In this document: one piece after another, positions 34,812 through 45,356 of the stretch
Position numbering within the stretch: position 1 is the stretch's first letter
Layout: each line of letters begins with the position of its first letter
From: CAXBOO01 sp963977425
GTDB lineage: Bacteria; Bacteroidota; Bacteroidia; Flavobacteriales_D; Luteibaculaceae
Assembly (NCBI GenBank): GCA_963977425.1
Contig: CAXBOO010000002.1
Coordinates: forward strand, 1 to 64,000
Length of the DNA: 64,000 bases
Direction: 5' to 3'
The notes under the pieces: generated by a model
Told to the model about the DNA's origin: nothing
Databases searched by the model: none
What the model saw: the letters and a program-made list of their open reading frames with translations, nothing else
Made by a program: the position numbers and the translations under genes

Positions 34812-37800
34812 TTAGTCTTTCCAAAATTTATACACACAAGTTGTTCCGTTTTGCTTAGCAACTTCAATGATGGTAAGTCCTTTAGGCAACGCTGTTTTTA
34901 ATGCTTCTTTGTTTTTAGAATTCAAATCATCTATCAATAAACCATTGGCATCGTAAAACGTAAATGCATCGTTTGTTTCTGCCATCGAATTAGAAATTGA
35001 TTCTAATGTATGATTGTTGCATTCGGTTTGAGTAACTACATCTAACTGCTCCAAAACCTCATTTCTTTTTGGTACCAATGCAAAACGTTGTTTTACACTT
35101 TCCAATTGATGAACTGCAAAGGAATAATCGCCTTCTTCAATTTCATGAAATAGGTTTAATTCTCTGTCGTATAATAAGAAATCAATAGATAACAATGGAT
35201 TTTTCGTTTTTAGATTCAATTGATAATTGCCCGGTGACGATACGTTCAAACCAATTGGAATAACATAATCCATAGTATCCTTCAACGAACGAGCTTGTAT
35301 GGCCAATGCTCTATCATCTTTTGTTGTCCAAACCGCCATTCCATTATCAATAAGATGTGGAATTTTTGGAGCATCCCAAGCTTCATTTACATTTTCAGAA
35401 TAGACCAATAGGCTTGATGCATAAGTTTTATCGTCTTTTAAAACAACCCAATATTGATGCTTATTGATTGACTTCGATTTGAAATTATTGTTTACACCGC
35501 TTTGCATCTCACGAGTAAAATTAATGTCGATTCTAGCCGACTCTGGAGTTTTATCAATCACAAAAAATCCTTGACCAGAAGCTATTGTAAAGTCCTCAAA
35601 ATTTGTTGCATTGAAAACACTATCTGTTTGTGTACCATAGTCAGATGCTCCCAAAATATTGACTGCAATATTATCACCAGAACGGCTGTACGTTCCAAAT
35701 TCATTGACTTGAGAAAACAAGTAAACAGTCCCCATAATTTCTTTAGAATTATCTTCCAGAAATTGAACGGCTGAAATGCTTGATGTAAATGGATTACCAA
35801 CTAAGTAAAAGTTTTCAGAATCATAATCGCCATCTTCTTCTTCTAATGCTGTGTACGATACTGTTCCAAAATTCAATTCATCTACCCCGTTTGCCGTAAA
35901 TAAGCTACTAGTATTTCCAATCGACGAATAACCTCTCCCCACCTGCATTGAACGCAAACTGCTAAACTTTCTGTAATCGGAATTGGCCTGTTCTCCATTC
36001 AAATAGTAATAATTATAATGTCCATTTATTTCGCCTCCTCTACCAATATTGGCTCCCTTAACTGGGCTACTCCAATGATTGAAAACAGTAGAATTAGGAA
36101 AAGGTTGGTTTCTAGTTATGTAGGTTAATCCCTCACCACTTGCCAAGGTTTCATCATCTAATATTAAAGACGCATTGTTTTCTACATGCAAAACTCCCGA
36201 ATGATCAAAAGAGTGAGCGCCATCCAAAATCAAGCTCTGATTTTCTCGAACAAAACACTGCGCTTGGTTGTTTATAACAAATGGAGCATCAACTATGATA
36301 TGATTATTATAAAATTTATCGTTGAATAAATCTCCGAAATATAGATTGGCATTTTCTGCTATTTCTAAACTTTTAAAAATTCCTTCACCCGAATAATTAG
36401 GCATGTTTATAATGTTGGAATCGCCTACAAATGTAAATCCAAAATCATCCGTAAATAAATCATCGGCGGGGTAAAAAGAAAACTCTTTTCTTACTACAAT
36501 AGGACCTTGAGTAATGATATCACGCTTTAATTTTCCAGAACTATCATCTACTCTTAAGATATAATAGCTGGCTGAAGGCAAAAATTGCTTGTCGTTGGCT
36601 GAACTCAGATTATCAAAAAACACAATGGATTTATCGTAACATGAGTCGATGGTAAAACCACTTACCTTTTTAACATCTCTAAAGTAATTAAGGCTTGCAT
36701 TTTCCTTCACCGTAACGTGTGCTATGAATGTTTCATTTCCTTTTTTAAATACATCCAAACTCTTATTATCGTTCACTATAAGCTTTGAATTTTCACCACT
36801 TACTTCTACTTCCGAGTCCGTAGAACAATTACCGTTAATCTTCAGAATATTCTCATCACCTAAAAGCATGAGTGCCGATTTATTGAGTTGAACATCCGCA
36901 TTGAATTCTACTTCAATATTGTTGCCCGTGAATTTGAAATCAGATTTAAAATCAATAGCATGATTGACAATGAATTTTGAATTCTCATTCGAGATTCCGT
37001 TTTTTCCTGAAACCAACACACCACCAGCACTTTGTTGATCGTTTGGCCATTTAGTCCATGAATCAACTTTTGAAGGGTCTGTTGCTGTTGAAAGAAAGAA
37101 CCAAGTATCTACATCTGTGTTTTGAAACATCACTCCTACTTCATCAAGAGCAAGACCGTGATGAACTTGGCCATCATCACTTGTATTGTATTGCCATTTT
37201 ATTTTCACAAATTCATTTGGCAATAATTCGTTTTTGAGTTGGAAAAATGCTTGAACATTGGTTTGATAATTCGCATTATTGCCATCTACATTTGACAGTT
37301 CTCCTTTGCATTTTTTGTTGCCGTTTCCACAGACATCTAATGCTTCAAACACCAATGTATTATCGGCATCGAACACTAACGTCTCTACAGTTTGACCAGT
37401 TCCAACACTTACATTCAATGCATCGTAATTGCTGTTGCCTTTGTACCACTGCTCTCCAGTAAAATATAGTCCAATTTGTCGAACGACCTTGTTGCTCGTA
37501 TTTTTTAATAGCAATGAAACTTCACCGTTAGAATCGTTATCAGGCACAATTCCCAATGAAGGATCAGTTACTGAATTAAAAGCAAAGACACCAAATTCAT
37601 TTGATTTGCAGCCATCTGAATAAAAGGACACAGCATCAACATCATTGGCATTGTATGTTGACGACCAACCTGTTAGACTGGTTATAGAGTTATCACAACT
37701 CTTCGTTAGTGAGTCGAAATCCTGACCAAAAACAGAATCTAAACGGTCAATCTCAACGAATGAATTTTGAGCTTGTAATGATAGGTATGAAAGACATAAA

Positions 37801-37847
37801 AGTATTGCTACATGCAATGCTGAGCATAAGATACGAAGGGATTTCAT
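34812..37847 (-). CDS. Large secreted protein with C-terminal sorting-like domain
   Basis: 1011 aa. Signal peptide about 1-26 (LSLQAQ). A long beta-rich body (runs such as IEVEFNADVQLNKSALMLLG and VEVSGENSKLIVNDNKSLD) is typical of Bacteroidota surface proteins. The last 50 residues (AFTFYDANGLLIDDL...LPKGLTIIEVAKQNGTTC VYKFWKD) look like a divergent T9SS type A sorting domain, so secretion by T9SS is likely. No enzymatic motif is seen. It is a single gene converging on sbcC with only two bases between. Confidence 0.75.
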   Translation of the reverse strand: MKSLRILCSALHVAILLCLSYLSLQAQNSFVEIDRLDSVFGQDFDSLTKSCDNSITSLTGWSSTYNANDVDAVSFYSDGCKSNEFGVFAFNSVTDPSLGIVPDNDSNGEVSLLLKNTSNKVVRQIGLYFTGEQWYKGNSNYDALNVSVGTGQTVETLVFDADNTLVFEALDVCGNGNKKCKGELSNVDGNNANYQTNVQAFFQLKNELLPNEFVKIKWQYNTSDDGQVHHGLALDEVGVMFQNTDVDTWFFLSTATDPSKVDSWTKWPNDQQSAGGVLVSGKNGISNENSKFIVNHAIDFKSDFKFTGNNIEVEFNADVQLNKSALMLLGDENILKINGNCSTDSEVEVSGENSKLIVNDNKSLDVFKKGNETFIAHVTVKENASLNYFRDVKKVSGFTIDSCYDKSIVFFDNLSSANDKQFLPSASYYILRVDDSSGKLKRDIITQGPIVVRKEFSFYPADDLFTDDFGFTFVGDSNIINMPNYSGEGIFKSLEIAENANLYFGDLFNDKFYNNHIIVDAPFVINNQAQCFVRENQSLILDGAHSFDHSGVLHVENNASLILDDETLASGEGLTYITRNQPFPNSTVFNHWSSPVKGANIGRGGEINGHYNYYYLNGEQANSDYRKFSSLRSMQVGRGYSSIGNTSSLFTANGVDELNFGTVSYTALEEEDGDYDSENFYLVGNPFTSSISAVQFLEDNSKEIMGTVYLFSQVNEFGTYSRSGDNIAVNILGASDYGTQTDSVFNATNFEDFTIASGQGFFVIDKTPESARIDINFTREMQSGVNNNFKSKSINKHQYWVVLKDDKTYASSLLVYSENVNEAWDAPKIPHLIDNGMAVWTTKDDRALAIQARSLKDTMDYVIPIGLNVSSPGNYQLNLKTKNPLLSIDFLLYDRELNLFHEIEEGDYSFAVHQLESVKQRFALVPKRNEVLEQLDVVTQTECNNHTLESISNSMAETNDAFTFYDANGLLIDDLNSKNKEALKTALPKGLTIIEVAKQNGTTCVYKFWKD

Positions 37848-38010
37848 GTTGATAATATAGAACTTTTAACATCAGAACAACTTTATAGAATCAAACAATA
37901 TCACGCTCGAAGTTGAATCCCTAACTACTATATCAATATGGGTATCGTCAGTATATAACTTTATAATCGATGCCAGAAAAATTTCTACTTTCATAGTTCT
38001 TTATTCCCAC
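37848..38010. other. Divergent non-coding region
   Basis: 163 bp between the large secreted-protein gene and a small secreted-protein gene. It should carry both promoters; nothing specific is recognised. Confidence 0.4.
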
Positions 38011-38451
38011 ATGTTAAAAGCTCGTACAATCATATTTACCTTATCGCTTATTGTTCCACTAATGGCTTTTACTCAAACCAATATTTCTAAAAATCAACTT
38101 AAAATAGACACCTTGAAAGTTGTTTTATTGAATTCTAATAAACTAACCTTAAACAACACATATTTCCAAACAATGGGTTTGTCTAAGCAAGCAATTCTCT
38201 TTGGATTGTCTCAAATAGATGTGCCACGAGAAAATACAGAAACCCAATCCTTAACCCTATTAAAAAAAGAACCTTTAAGCCCGCTTTGGAACTCTCAAGG
38301 ACAAGCTCAAAATTTCGAAAGCAAATTCAAGGATACCATGTACGGCGTTGCCAATGGCAAGTTCTTTACCGTGAACGCCAATCAATTAGGTTCTTCGTGG
38401 TTGCAGCAAGACGCACAACAAGCACACCAAAAGAATGGCTATCGTGAATAA
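38011..38451 (+). CDS. Hypothetical small secreted protein
   Basis: 146 aa with a signal peptide (MLKARTIIFTLSLIVPLMAFTQ). The rest is polar, glutamine- and serine-rich, and matches no family that I know. It precedes topB by 54 bp on the same strand. Confidence 0.6.
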   Translation: MLKARTIIFTLSLIVPLMAFTQTNISKNQLKIDTLKVVLLNSNKLTLNNTYFQTMGLSKQAILFGLSQIDVPRENTETQSLTLLKKEPLSPLWNSQGQAQNFESKFKDTMYGVANGKFFTVNANQLGSSWLQQDAQQAHQKNGYRE

Positions 38452-38505
38452 CTTCTTTTTCTAAGTCGCAATAATGCTTCTAAGACTTTTTATCTTTCGC
38501 ATTCG

Positions 38506-40797
38506 ATGAAAGTCTGTATTGCCGAAAAACCCAGTGTTGCTAAAGAAATCGCCCAAGTACTGGGTGCTGCAGTTCGGCACGATGGTTATTACGAAGGCAA
38601 TGGTTACCAAGTAACATGGACATTTGGGCATTTCTGCACTTTGCTACCACCACAAGATTACTTTCCAAAATGGAAACGCTGGGACATCTATTCTTTGCCC
38701 ATGCTTCCTGAGCGGTTCGAAACCAAAGTGATGGATAACGATGGAGTGAAAAAGCAATTCAACACCATCAAAAAATTGTTCTCGAAAGCCGACTTAGTTA
38801 TCAATTGTGGCGATGCAGGACAAGAAGGGGAACTCATTCAACGATGGGTTATTAAAGCAGCCGAATATACAGGAGAAGTTCAAAGATTGTGGATTTCATC
38901 GTTAACCTCAGAAGCCATTGAAACAGGATTTGAATCGCTAAAACCAGCTTCAGATTTTGACAACCTATTTTACGCAGGAAGCTCTCGCGCAATCGGCGAT
39001 TGGCTACTTGGAATGAATGCCACTAGATTGTACACTTTGAAATACGGAGGCAACAAACAAGTGCTTTCTATTGGTAGAGTGCAAACACCCACATTGGCCA
39101 TATTGGTGCAACGACATCATGAAATAGAAAACTTCAAACCTCAACCTTACTGGGAGCTACAAACTCTTTACAGGGAAACAACTTTTAGTCACACAGAAGG
39201 AAAATTTCAGCAAAAAGAGGACGGAGAAAAGGTCTTAGAACAAATTTTAGGTAAAGACTTATTCATTACCGATATTGAACGCAAAGAAGGTAAAGAATAC
39301 GCACCTAAATTATTCGACCTAACAGGACTTCAAGTTTACTGCAACAACAAGTTTGGATACAGCGCTGACGACACCTTAAAACTAGTTCAAAAATTGTACG
39401 AAATGAAAGTGGTAACCTACCCTAGAGTGGATACTACTTTCCTTCCTAACGACATGTACCCTAAGGTGCCAAATATTTTACGTGGTTTGACAAAATACGG
39501 TCAATTCACAGCCGATATACTAAACAACAAAATCAGGAAATCGACCAAGGTTTTCAACGACAAAAAAGTTACCGATCACCACGCTATCATTCCTACAGGT
39601 GAAGAAAAATTGCTCAATGCTCAAGAGCAAAACGTGTACGACATCATTGTCAGACGGTTTATAGCCGTATTCTTACCCGATTGTAAAGTAGCCAAAACAA
39701 CGGCAAGTGCCGAAGTTGAAAAAGTAGAGTTTGTTGCCAAAGGAAAAGAAATATTAGAGGCCGGATGGCGCATCCTTTTTGGGAACGATAAAGATGGTGA
39801 AGCACCCCAAAACAAAGGCGAAGACGATACTGTTTTGCCCAATTTCGAAAAAGGTGAACACGGCGAGCACCAACCACAGTTTATAGAAAAGACAACCAAA
39901 GCACCAAGTTTTTATACCGAAGCATCGCTCCTTAGAGCTATGGAAACTGCAGGCAAACACGTTGAAGACGATGAACTTCGTGACCTAATGAAGGCCAACG
40001 GTATAGGGCGCCCATCTACCCGAGCTAATATCATAGAAACATTATTCAAACGCAACTATACCGAGCGCAGAAAAAAACAAGTAATTCCGACCCCTATGGG
40101 GATTCAGCTCATCAACACCATACAAAATGAGTTACTGAAATCGGCTGAGCTTACCGGCCAATGGGAAAAGCAGCTTAAAGAGATAGAAGATGGGGAATTC
40201 AGTGCCACTACATTCATAAACAATATGAAAGTTATGGTGCACAACCTAGTTTTGGAAGTGCGTGCCGAAAAAGGCAAACCCATCATGGCACAAGAAGTAG
40301 ATGTTCCAAAACCAATCAAAAAAGCATCAGAATCGAAAGATGTAAAATGCCCAAAATGCCAGCAAGGTGATTTACTAAAAGGCAAATCAGCTTATGGGTG
40401 TAGTCGCTGGAAAGAGGGCTGTGATTTGAGAGTCCCACTTGTATATGAAGGCAAAAAACTGACAGACAATCAGATATTAAGACTCATAAAAAAAGGAGCT
40501 ACAACCAAAATAAAAGGATTTTTAATTGATGGTGTAAAAACAGAAGGCACTCTATCGCTCGATGAGAAATTCAACATTATACTGACTGCGGCAAAAGAAA
40601 AGGCTGCTGATAACAAAGCTCCACAATGCCCTAAATGCAAAAAGGGCAACCTGATAAAAGGAAAAACGGCCTATGGTTGCAACCAATGGAAACAAGGTTG
40701 CGATTTCCGATTCAGTTTCGATGAAATAAGACAAAAAGCCAACGGAAAAACGCTCACCAAAGAATTGGTGATGTCGATATTATCCGAAAATAATTAA
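38506..40797 (+). CDS. topB: DNA topoisomerase III
   Basis: 763 aa. N-terminal Toprim domain (MKVCIAEKPSVAKEI, then CGDAGQEGELIQRW at 101-114), the type IA core with active-site Y305 (VVTYPRVDT), and two C-terminal four-cysteine modules (CPKC...YGCSRWKEGC and CPKC...YGCNQWKQGC). It relaxes or decatenates DNA by single-strand passage. The extra C-terminal modules are usual in Bacteroidota TopB. It ends three bases before the converging hemN gene. Confidence 0.95.
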   Translation: MKVCIAEKPSVAKEIAQVLGAAVRHDGYYEGNGYQVTWTFGHFCTLLPPQDYFPKWKRWDIYSLPMLPERFETKVMDNDGVKKQFNTIKKLFSKADLVINCGDAGQEGELIQRWVIKAAEYTGEVQRLWISSLTSEAIETGFESLKPASDFDNLFYAGSSRAIGDWLLGMNATRLYTLKYGGNKQVLSIGRVQTPTLAILVQRHHEIENFKPQPYWELQTLYRETTFSHTEGKFQQKEDGEKVLEQILGKDLFITDIERKEGKEYAPKLFDLTGLQVYCNNKFGYSADDTLKLVQKLYEMKVVTYPRVDTTFLPNDMYPKVPNILRGLTKYGQFTADILNNKIRKSTKVFNDKKVTDHHAIIPTGEEKLLNAQEQNVYDIIVRRFIAVFLPDCKVAKTTASAEVEKVEFVAKGKEILEAGWRILFGNDKDGEAPQNKGEDDTVLPNFEKGEHGEHQPQFIEKTTKAPSFYTEASLLRAMETAGKHVEDDELRDLMKANGIGRPSTRANIIETLFKRNYTERRKKQVIPTPMGIQLINTIQNELLKSAELTGQWEKQLKEIEDGEFSATTFINNMKVMVHNLVLEVRAEKGKPIMAQEVDVPKPIKKASESKDVKCPKCQQGDLLKGKSAYGCSRWKEGCDLRVPLVYEGKKLTDNQILRLIKKGATTKIKGFLIDGVKTEGTLSLDEKFNIILTAAKEKAADNKAPQCPKCKKGNLIKGKTAYGCNQWKQGCDFRFSFDEIRQKANGKTLTKELVMSILSENN

Positions 40798-40800
40798 CAC

Positions 40801-42159
40801 CTAAATTGTTGAACTAAAGGTTTTTGAACTTGTATTTTCCAATTGAATATACGGATCGAATGCCATGCATACATTCCTAACAAACGGTTTACCTAAAGGT
40901 GTGATTATACATTTATTGGGCGTCAAAAGAACAATCTCATCTGCAACCAACGCCTCTAATTTTTCGAAAACAACATCACCATACTCTGTTTGAGAAAAGT
41001 TTGATGGTAACGATGTTTCAAACTGACACATTAAATCAAGAATATGCCGCTTTATCATCATTTCGTTCTCGCTCAATTGATGCCCTCGATAAACAGCCAA
41101 TTCTCCTTGGTTGATATCGTGCATGTAGTCTTTTACCGATTTTTTATTTTGAGCAAAGCAAGTACTGCTATCGCTAATGGCCGACATTCCTAAACCAATC
41201 ATCAAACGGGTGGTATTGGTAGTATACCCCATAAAATTTCGATGCAGGGTATTGTTTTGTTGCGCGATGTACAATGCATCGGTTGGCAGAGCAAAATGAT
41301 CCATTCCTACTTCTTTATATCCCGCTTTAAGGAGTTCTTCTTTTGCTAATTCATACAGCTGTTGTTTTTCAGTTCCACTAGGAATATCGTTATCATCAAA
41401 ACCTCTTTGCCCCACTCCTTTTACCCACGGAACATGCGCATAGCCATATAATGATATTCTATCTGGCATTAAGTTTTTTGTAAGTCTTATGCTGTTCGAA
41501 ATGCTTTCTTTTTTCTGAAATGGCAAACCATAAATTAAATCGTGACTAATGGAAGTAAATCCAATTTCGCGCGCGAGTTCATTCACTTTCTCTACCTGGT
41601 CGTAAGTCTGGTGTCGGTTGATGGCTTTTTGAACTACCGTATCGTAATCTTGTATACCAAAGCTAATTCTACGAAAGCCCAATGTATACAAGGTTTCTAA
41701 ATGGTTTTTAGTTGTATTGTTGGGATGCCCTTCTAAGCTCAATTCCAAATCAGAGTGCTTGGTAACTGTTTTAAGAATAGACTTCATAAGAACTTTCAGA
41801 CTTTGACTAGAAAAAAAAGTCGGTGTTCCCCCACCCAAGTGAAGTTCTTTTAAAATGGGTTTTGAAGGCAACATATCCAAATACAGTTGCCACTCTTTCA
41901 GTACTGTTTCTACATAGGGCTGTTCGGTATTATGCTGTTTGGTTATGTGTTTATGGCATCCACAAAAAGTGCACAAACTCTCGCAATAAGGCAAATGAAT
42001 GTAAACGCTAATGCCTTCATTTCCTTTTTCAATAAATGTGCTTTTGATCGACTCAATCCATCCTTTTTTAGTAAATGTATCGGGTTTCCAATGAGGAACC
42101 GTTGGGTAACTGGTATATCTTGGCCCAGCAACATTGTATTTTTTAATGAGTGCTTTCAC
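40801..42159 (-). CDS. hemN: Oxygen-independent coproporphyrinogen III oxidase
   Basis: 452 aa radical SAM enzyme. Starts KALIKKYNVAGPRYTSYPT; the cluster motif is CESLCTFCGC (C59, C63, C66), followed by ELHLGGGTPTFF. It converts coproporphyrinogen III to protoporphyrinogen IX anaerobically, supplying heme when oxygen is low, which fits the cbb3 oxidase genes upstream. The start is a GTG at 42159, which overlaps the end of the preceding gene by 17 bp. Last gene of the long minus-strand block. Confidence 0.95.
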   Translation of the reverse strand: MKALIKKYNVAGPRYTSYPTVPHWKPDTFTKKGWIESIKSTFIEKGNEGISVYIHLPYCESLCTFCGCHKHITKQHNTEQPYVETVLKEWQLYLDMLPSKPILKELHLGGGTPTFFSSQSLKVLMKSILKTVTKHSDLELSLEGHPNNTTKNHLETLYTLGFRRISFGIQDYDTVVQKAINRHQTYDQVEKVNELAREIGFTSISHDLIYGLPFQKKESISNSIRLTKNLMPDRISLYGYAHVPWVKGVGQRGFDDNDIPSGTEKQQLYELAKEELLKAGYKEVGMDHFALPTDALYIAQQNNTLHRNFMGYTTNTTRLMIGLGMSAISDSSTCFAQNKKSVKDYMHDINQGELAVYRGHQLSENEMMIKRHILDLMCQFETSLPSNFSQTEYGDVVFEKLEALVADEIVLLTPNKCIITPLGKPFVRNVCMAFDPYIQLENTSSKTFSSTI

Positions 42160-43399
42160 TAGATACCTGCTCTGATTTTAACTCTTTCACGAATTTCTCA
42201 ATGATGTCTTGCTTTACATGCTGCATCACCACTATCTTCCACCATTTTGCTTCTCCATCAGCATCATCGGCAACCAAACCGTATTTTAACGCTAATTCTT
42301 TCGATATGCATTCTGATTTTATGGTGATGATATTCACCCGTGGATCTCTGAAATACTGCACTCCCATTTGATCGAGCTTATTGCACAAAAAAGATGTCCT
42401 ATCCAGCAATTTTTCTACAATGGCTTGCCAACCGATATTGCCATGCACCATTAGCGACATCCATAAAGCCACAGATATAGCCCCAGACCGGCTTCCACTT
42501 AAAGTAAAATCGGTTCCATTCACATATTTCGCTTCTTCGGTTTTTACATACTTCATGAAGTTTTTACGGATAAGGAATATTCCGGTTCCATAAGGCGTTT
42601 GCAACATTTTATGCCCGTCCAATGTGAAGGAAGAAATGTGAGGATTTTTAAACGACAATTCATCGGAATTATCAGCAAACGGCACAATAAAACCACCAAA
42701 AGCAGCATCAACGTGCAATTTGAATGAATGATTATTTTCAATAAAAACATTGGCTGTTTTACTTACATCATCTATAGAACCAAACATGGTTGTAGCCATA
42801 TTTTGAACGACAATAAAACACTTAACACCCTGTTTTTTAGCCTCCGTTAGCTTGGTTTGTAGTTGATTCAAATCCATTTGATGGGAAGCATCGTCTACAT
42901 CAATAACCATAGAATGCAAGCCCAAGATATTGGCCCCTTTGGGCATAGAATAATGAGAGTCTTCAGAATAAACCAATCCTATCTCGTTCGCAGAAACCCC
43001 CATTTCGCTCATGAAATAATTGCGATAAACCCACATAGCCTGAATATTGGCTTCAGTACCTCCTTGACTTACATAGCCATCAAACTGATTGGGTTCGGCT
43101 TTAAAAATTTCTTGAGCACAAACAGTCAATAATTCTCTTTCTATTTCTTGTGTTCCACTGAAATAAGGAAGTGATTCTACCTCTTCCATAGTATGACAAC
43201 CAATATGATTTGGATTGGCAATTAGTGTTTGCAAAAACGGCGCATCTTCTAAAAATGGGGCGTTATCATAAAAAATTTCATTGTCTAAGTACGTCGCTGG
43301 AACGCCTAAAAGCAAGCCTTTTCTGTAATTGATGTTTTTATCTAGAGCGGCTTTTACTCTTTCACTTATTTCTACTTGAGTAAGTTTTTTCCAGTGCAT
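42143..43399 (-). CDS. PLP-dependent group II amino acid decarboxylase
   Basis: 418 aa. Fold-type I decarboxylase with H150 (EDSHYS), D231 (LHVDAAFGG) and the pyridoxal lysine K264 (LDGHKM). It belongs to the histidine/glutamate/tyrosine decarboxylase group; the substrate cannot be read. It is placed between the radical SAM gene and hemN and overlaps hemN, so it is co-transcribed with the oxidase assembly genes, an unusual setting. Confidence 0.88.
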   Translation of the reverse strand: MHWKKLTQVEISERVKAALDKNINYRKGLLLGVPATYLDNEIFYDNAPFLEDAPFLQTLIANPNHIGCHTMEEVESLPYFSGTQEIERELLTVCAQEIFKAEPNQFDGYVSQGGTEANIQAMWVYRNYFMSEMGVSANEIGLVYSEDSHYSMPKGANILGLHSMVIDVDDASHQMDLNQLQTKLTEAKKQGVKCFIVVQNMATTMFGSIDDVSKTANVFIENNHSFKLHVDAAFGGFIVPFADNSDELSFKNPHISSFTLDGHKMLQTPYGTGIFLIRKNFMKYVKTEEAKYVNGTDFTLSGSRSGAISVALWMSLMVHGNIGWQAIVEKLLDRTSFLCNKLDQMGVQYFRDPRVNIITIKSECISKELALKYGLVADDADGEAKWWKIVVMQHVKQDIIEKFVKELKSEQVSSESTH

Positions 43400-43428
43400 T
43401 GTAATGTCTTATTCTATTCTAATAGATT

Positions 43429-44205
43429 TTAAGCTACCAGTGTTTTGATGTGGTAAGGTTTTAATTGTGCTGCGATATTGCTGAGTTCAAACTCACTAAT
43501 AGCACATAGATTATCAGCAGGAGTATTTCTGTCGAGCGAATACAACATCACTTCTTTAGGGTTTAATGCGATGATGTTTTCTTTCCACGCATTGATTTCT
43601 TCTGCAGTAGTGTTGTCTACTATTTCTCCGTCAACTTCACCTTTAAAGAACAGTGTTTGTATGGACAAATCGCCTTTAAATCGTTTGAGCTGTTGCTTAA
43701 TTTTATCCAATGTGTAATTGCCCAAAGGTTTGTTGATTTTCTGAAGCATTTCGTTGGTACCAGCATCCAATTTTAAAATGCGTTTATCAACCATTACAAG
43801 CGCTTTCATTACATCGGGCTTGTGCAGCATAGTTGCATTGGTAAGCACCGATATTTTAGATTCGGGCAACATCAGGTCTCTAACCAAAACGGTATCGCGA
43901 ATGATGTCTAATAACTGAGGATGCAACGTAGGTTCGCCATTGCCAGCAAACGTAATGCTGTCGATCATTTTTTCCTCATCGCTTAAGGTTTTTATCTTTT
44001 CAATCAACGCATTGATGACTTCATGAGATTCAGGAAATTTTCGACCTATCATATCCCCTTTATCTGTCCATCCACATTCGCAGTAAACGCAATTAAAGTT
44101 GCACAACTTGGCTTCTAAAGGCAATAAATTTATTCCTAAAGAAACGCCCAAACGACGGCTATGAATGGGACCTATTATAAATTCTTCAAACAAAAAAGTT
44201 TCCAT
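43429..44205 (-). CDS. Radical SAM protein
   Basis: 258 aa from the ATG at 44205 (METFLFEEFIIGPIHSRRLG); an upstream in-frame start would overlap the neighbouring gene. Cluster motif CNFNCVYCECG (C-x3-C-x2-C), then TFAGNGEPTLHP, typical of a radical SAM family seen widely in Bacteroidota and archaea. The reaction is unknown. It is one base after the SafE-type gene and shares its transcript with cbb3 assembly genes. Confidence 0.88.
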   Translation of the reverse strand: METFLFEEFIIGPIHSRRLGVSLGINLLPLEAKLCNFNCVYCECGWTDKGDMIGRKFPESHEVINALIEKIKTLSDEEKMIDSITFAGNGEPTLHPQLLDIIRDTVLVRDLMLPESKISVLTNATMLHKPDVMKALVMVDKRILKLDAGTNEMLQKINKPLGNYTLDKIKQQLKRFKGDLSIQTLFFKGEVDGEIVDNTTAEEINAWKENIIALNPKEVMLYSLDRNTPADNLCAISEFELSNIAAQLKPYHIKTLVA

Positions 44206-44206
44206 G

Positions 44207-44917
44207 TTAATGACATTTAATGTGAGTAGTACCGCCAACGGTTTTCATTGATGGACTGATGTAAGGGATATCCAAATTGGCCCCTCTTAAAATGAGTAAC
44301 ACCCCAAAAATGAAGGTTAGTACGGGCAACACTTTTCTAAACCATGCCTTTTTTCTTGATTTAAACATCGACCCCAAAAAAGGCATGCCCAACATTGCGG
44401 GTAGTGTGCCCATACCGAACAACATCATAAAAAAAGCTCCTTCGTACCAAGTTCCAGCAACTAAAGCACCTGCTAACGCCATGTAAACCATTCCACAAGG
44501 AAGAAGTCCATTGAGCATTCCAAAAACAAAAAGCGATGCATTGCTCGATTTAGCAAACCGTTTGGCGAATTGTTGTTTTAGAGGTTGGATGATATTAACC
44601 GCAAAGGCTGACGTTATTTTAGTGCCTTTAAATAATCGCGGAAAGATTAGAATCATCAAAATCCCAACACCCAAAACAAGCGAAACAATTTGCTGATAAC
44701 CACTGATATTAAGGCCTTTACCAAACAAACCAAAAACAACACCAAATGCACCGTAAATCAAAATTCGACCTAAGTTGTAAATAACAATTCCGGCAATTTT
44801 TGATCCCGTAGAGCGGTTGTGTACAGGCAAAGCCAAAGCTATTGGACCGCACATTCCTATGCAATGGAAATTACTTACCAACCCCATAACAACAGCACTC
44901 CATAATATTGTATTCAT
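44207..44917 (-). CDS. SafE/TauE-type membrane protein of cbb3 operon
   Basis: 236 aa with about six to seven helices. It has the N-terminal motif SNFHCIGMCGPIALALP and a second GLLPCGMVYMAL, the paired Cys/Pro motifs of the cytochrome-biogenesis-like SafE family that commonly ends cbb3 operons and is thought to handle copper or redox for oxidase assembly. It follows ccoH by two bases. Confidence 0.85.
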   Translation of the reverse strand: MNTILWSAVVMGLVSNFHCIGMCGPIALALPVHNRSTGSKIAGIVIYNLGRILIYGAFGVVFGLFGKGLNISGYQQIVSLVLGVGILMILIFPRLFKGTKITSAFAVNIIQPLKQQFAKRFAKSSNASLFVFGMLNGLLPCGMVYMALAGALVAGTWYEGAFFMMLFGMGTLPAMLGMPFLGSMFKSRKKAWFRKVLPVLTFIFGVLLILRGANLDIPYISPSMKTVGGTTHIKCH

Positions 44918-44919
44918 AA

Positions 44920-45354
44920 CTATGGGATATAAATGTTTTTATCCACTCGATAAGTACTGCCTTTACTTTGCCAAACAAAGGCTACACTATACTCTCCTTG
45001 TACAAAATCGCTTAGATTAGCTTGCTGCTTTCCTTCTGTATTGAGTTTCAAAGCGATGGTTTTGTCCAACAAAGCATTATCGGGTCTATAAAATCGGATT
45101 TCACCTTCATAATTCTGATCCAATGTATCGGGCATGTACCACTCAATAGCATCGGGTAAAATATTCAAAGCAATAGCGCCTGCTAGTTTATTACCCTTCG
45201 ATAAGGCATCAATTTTGGTTTGATAATCTATTTCTTGTTCATAATAATCTACTGAATGCAAATCGGTATCGGTTTGGCTTGCCCTGTAAACCATAGACAA
45301 TATAAAGACCATAAATGCCGCGATAAAAATTGCAATTCCATTTCCCCAATTCAT
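44920..45354 (-). CDS. ccoH: cbb3 oxidase assembly protein CcoH (FixH)
   Basis: 144 aa. One N-terminal membrane helix (GNGIAIFIAAFMVFILSMVY) and a periplasmic beta domain containing the FixH pattern YYEQEIDYQTKIDA. It supports assembly of the cbb3 oxidase. Position between ccoG and the SafE-type gene, with gaps of two bases on each side, is canonical. Confidence 0.9.
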   Translation of the reverse strand: MNWGNGIAIFIAAFMVFILSMVYRASQTDTDLHSVDYYEQEIDYQTKIDALSKGNKLAGAIALNILPDAIEWYMPDTLDQNYEGEIRFYRPDNALLDKTIALKLNTEGKQQANLSDFVQGEYSVAFVWQSKGSTYRVDKNIYIP

Positions 45355-45356
45355 AG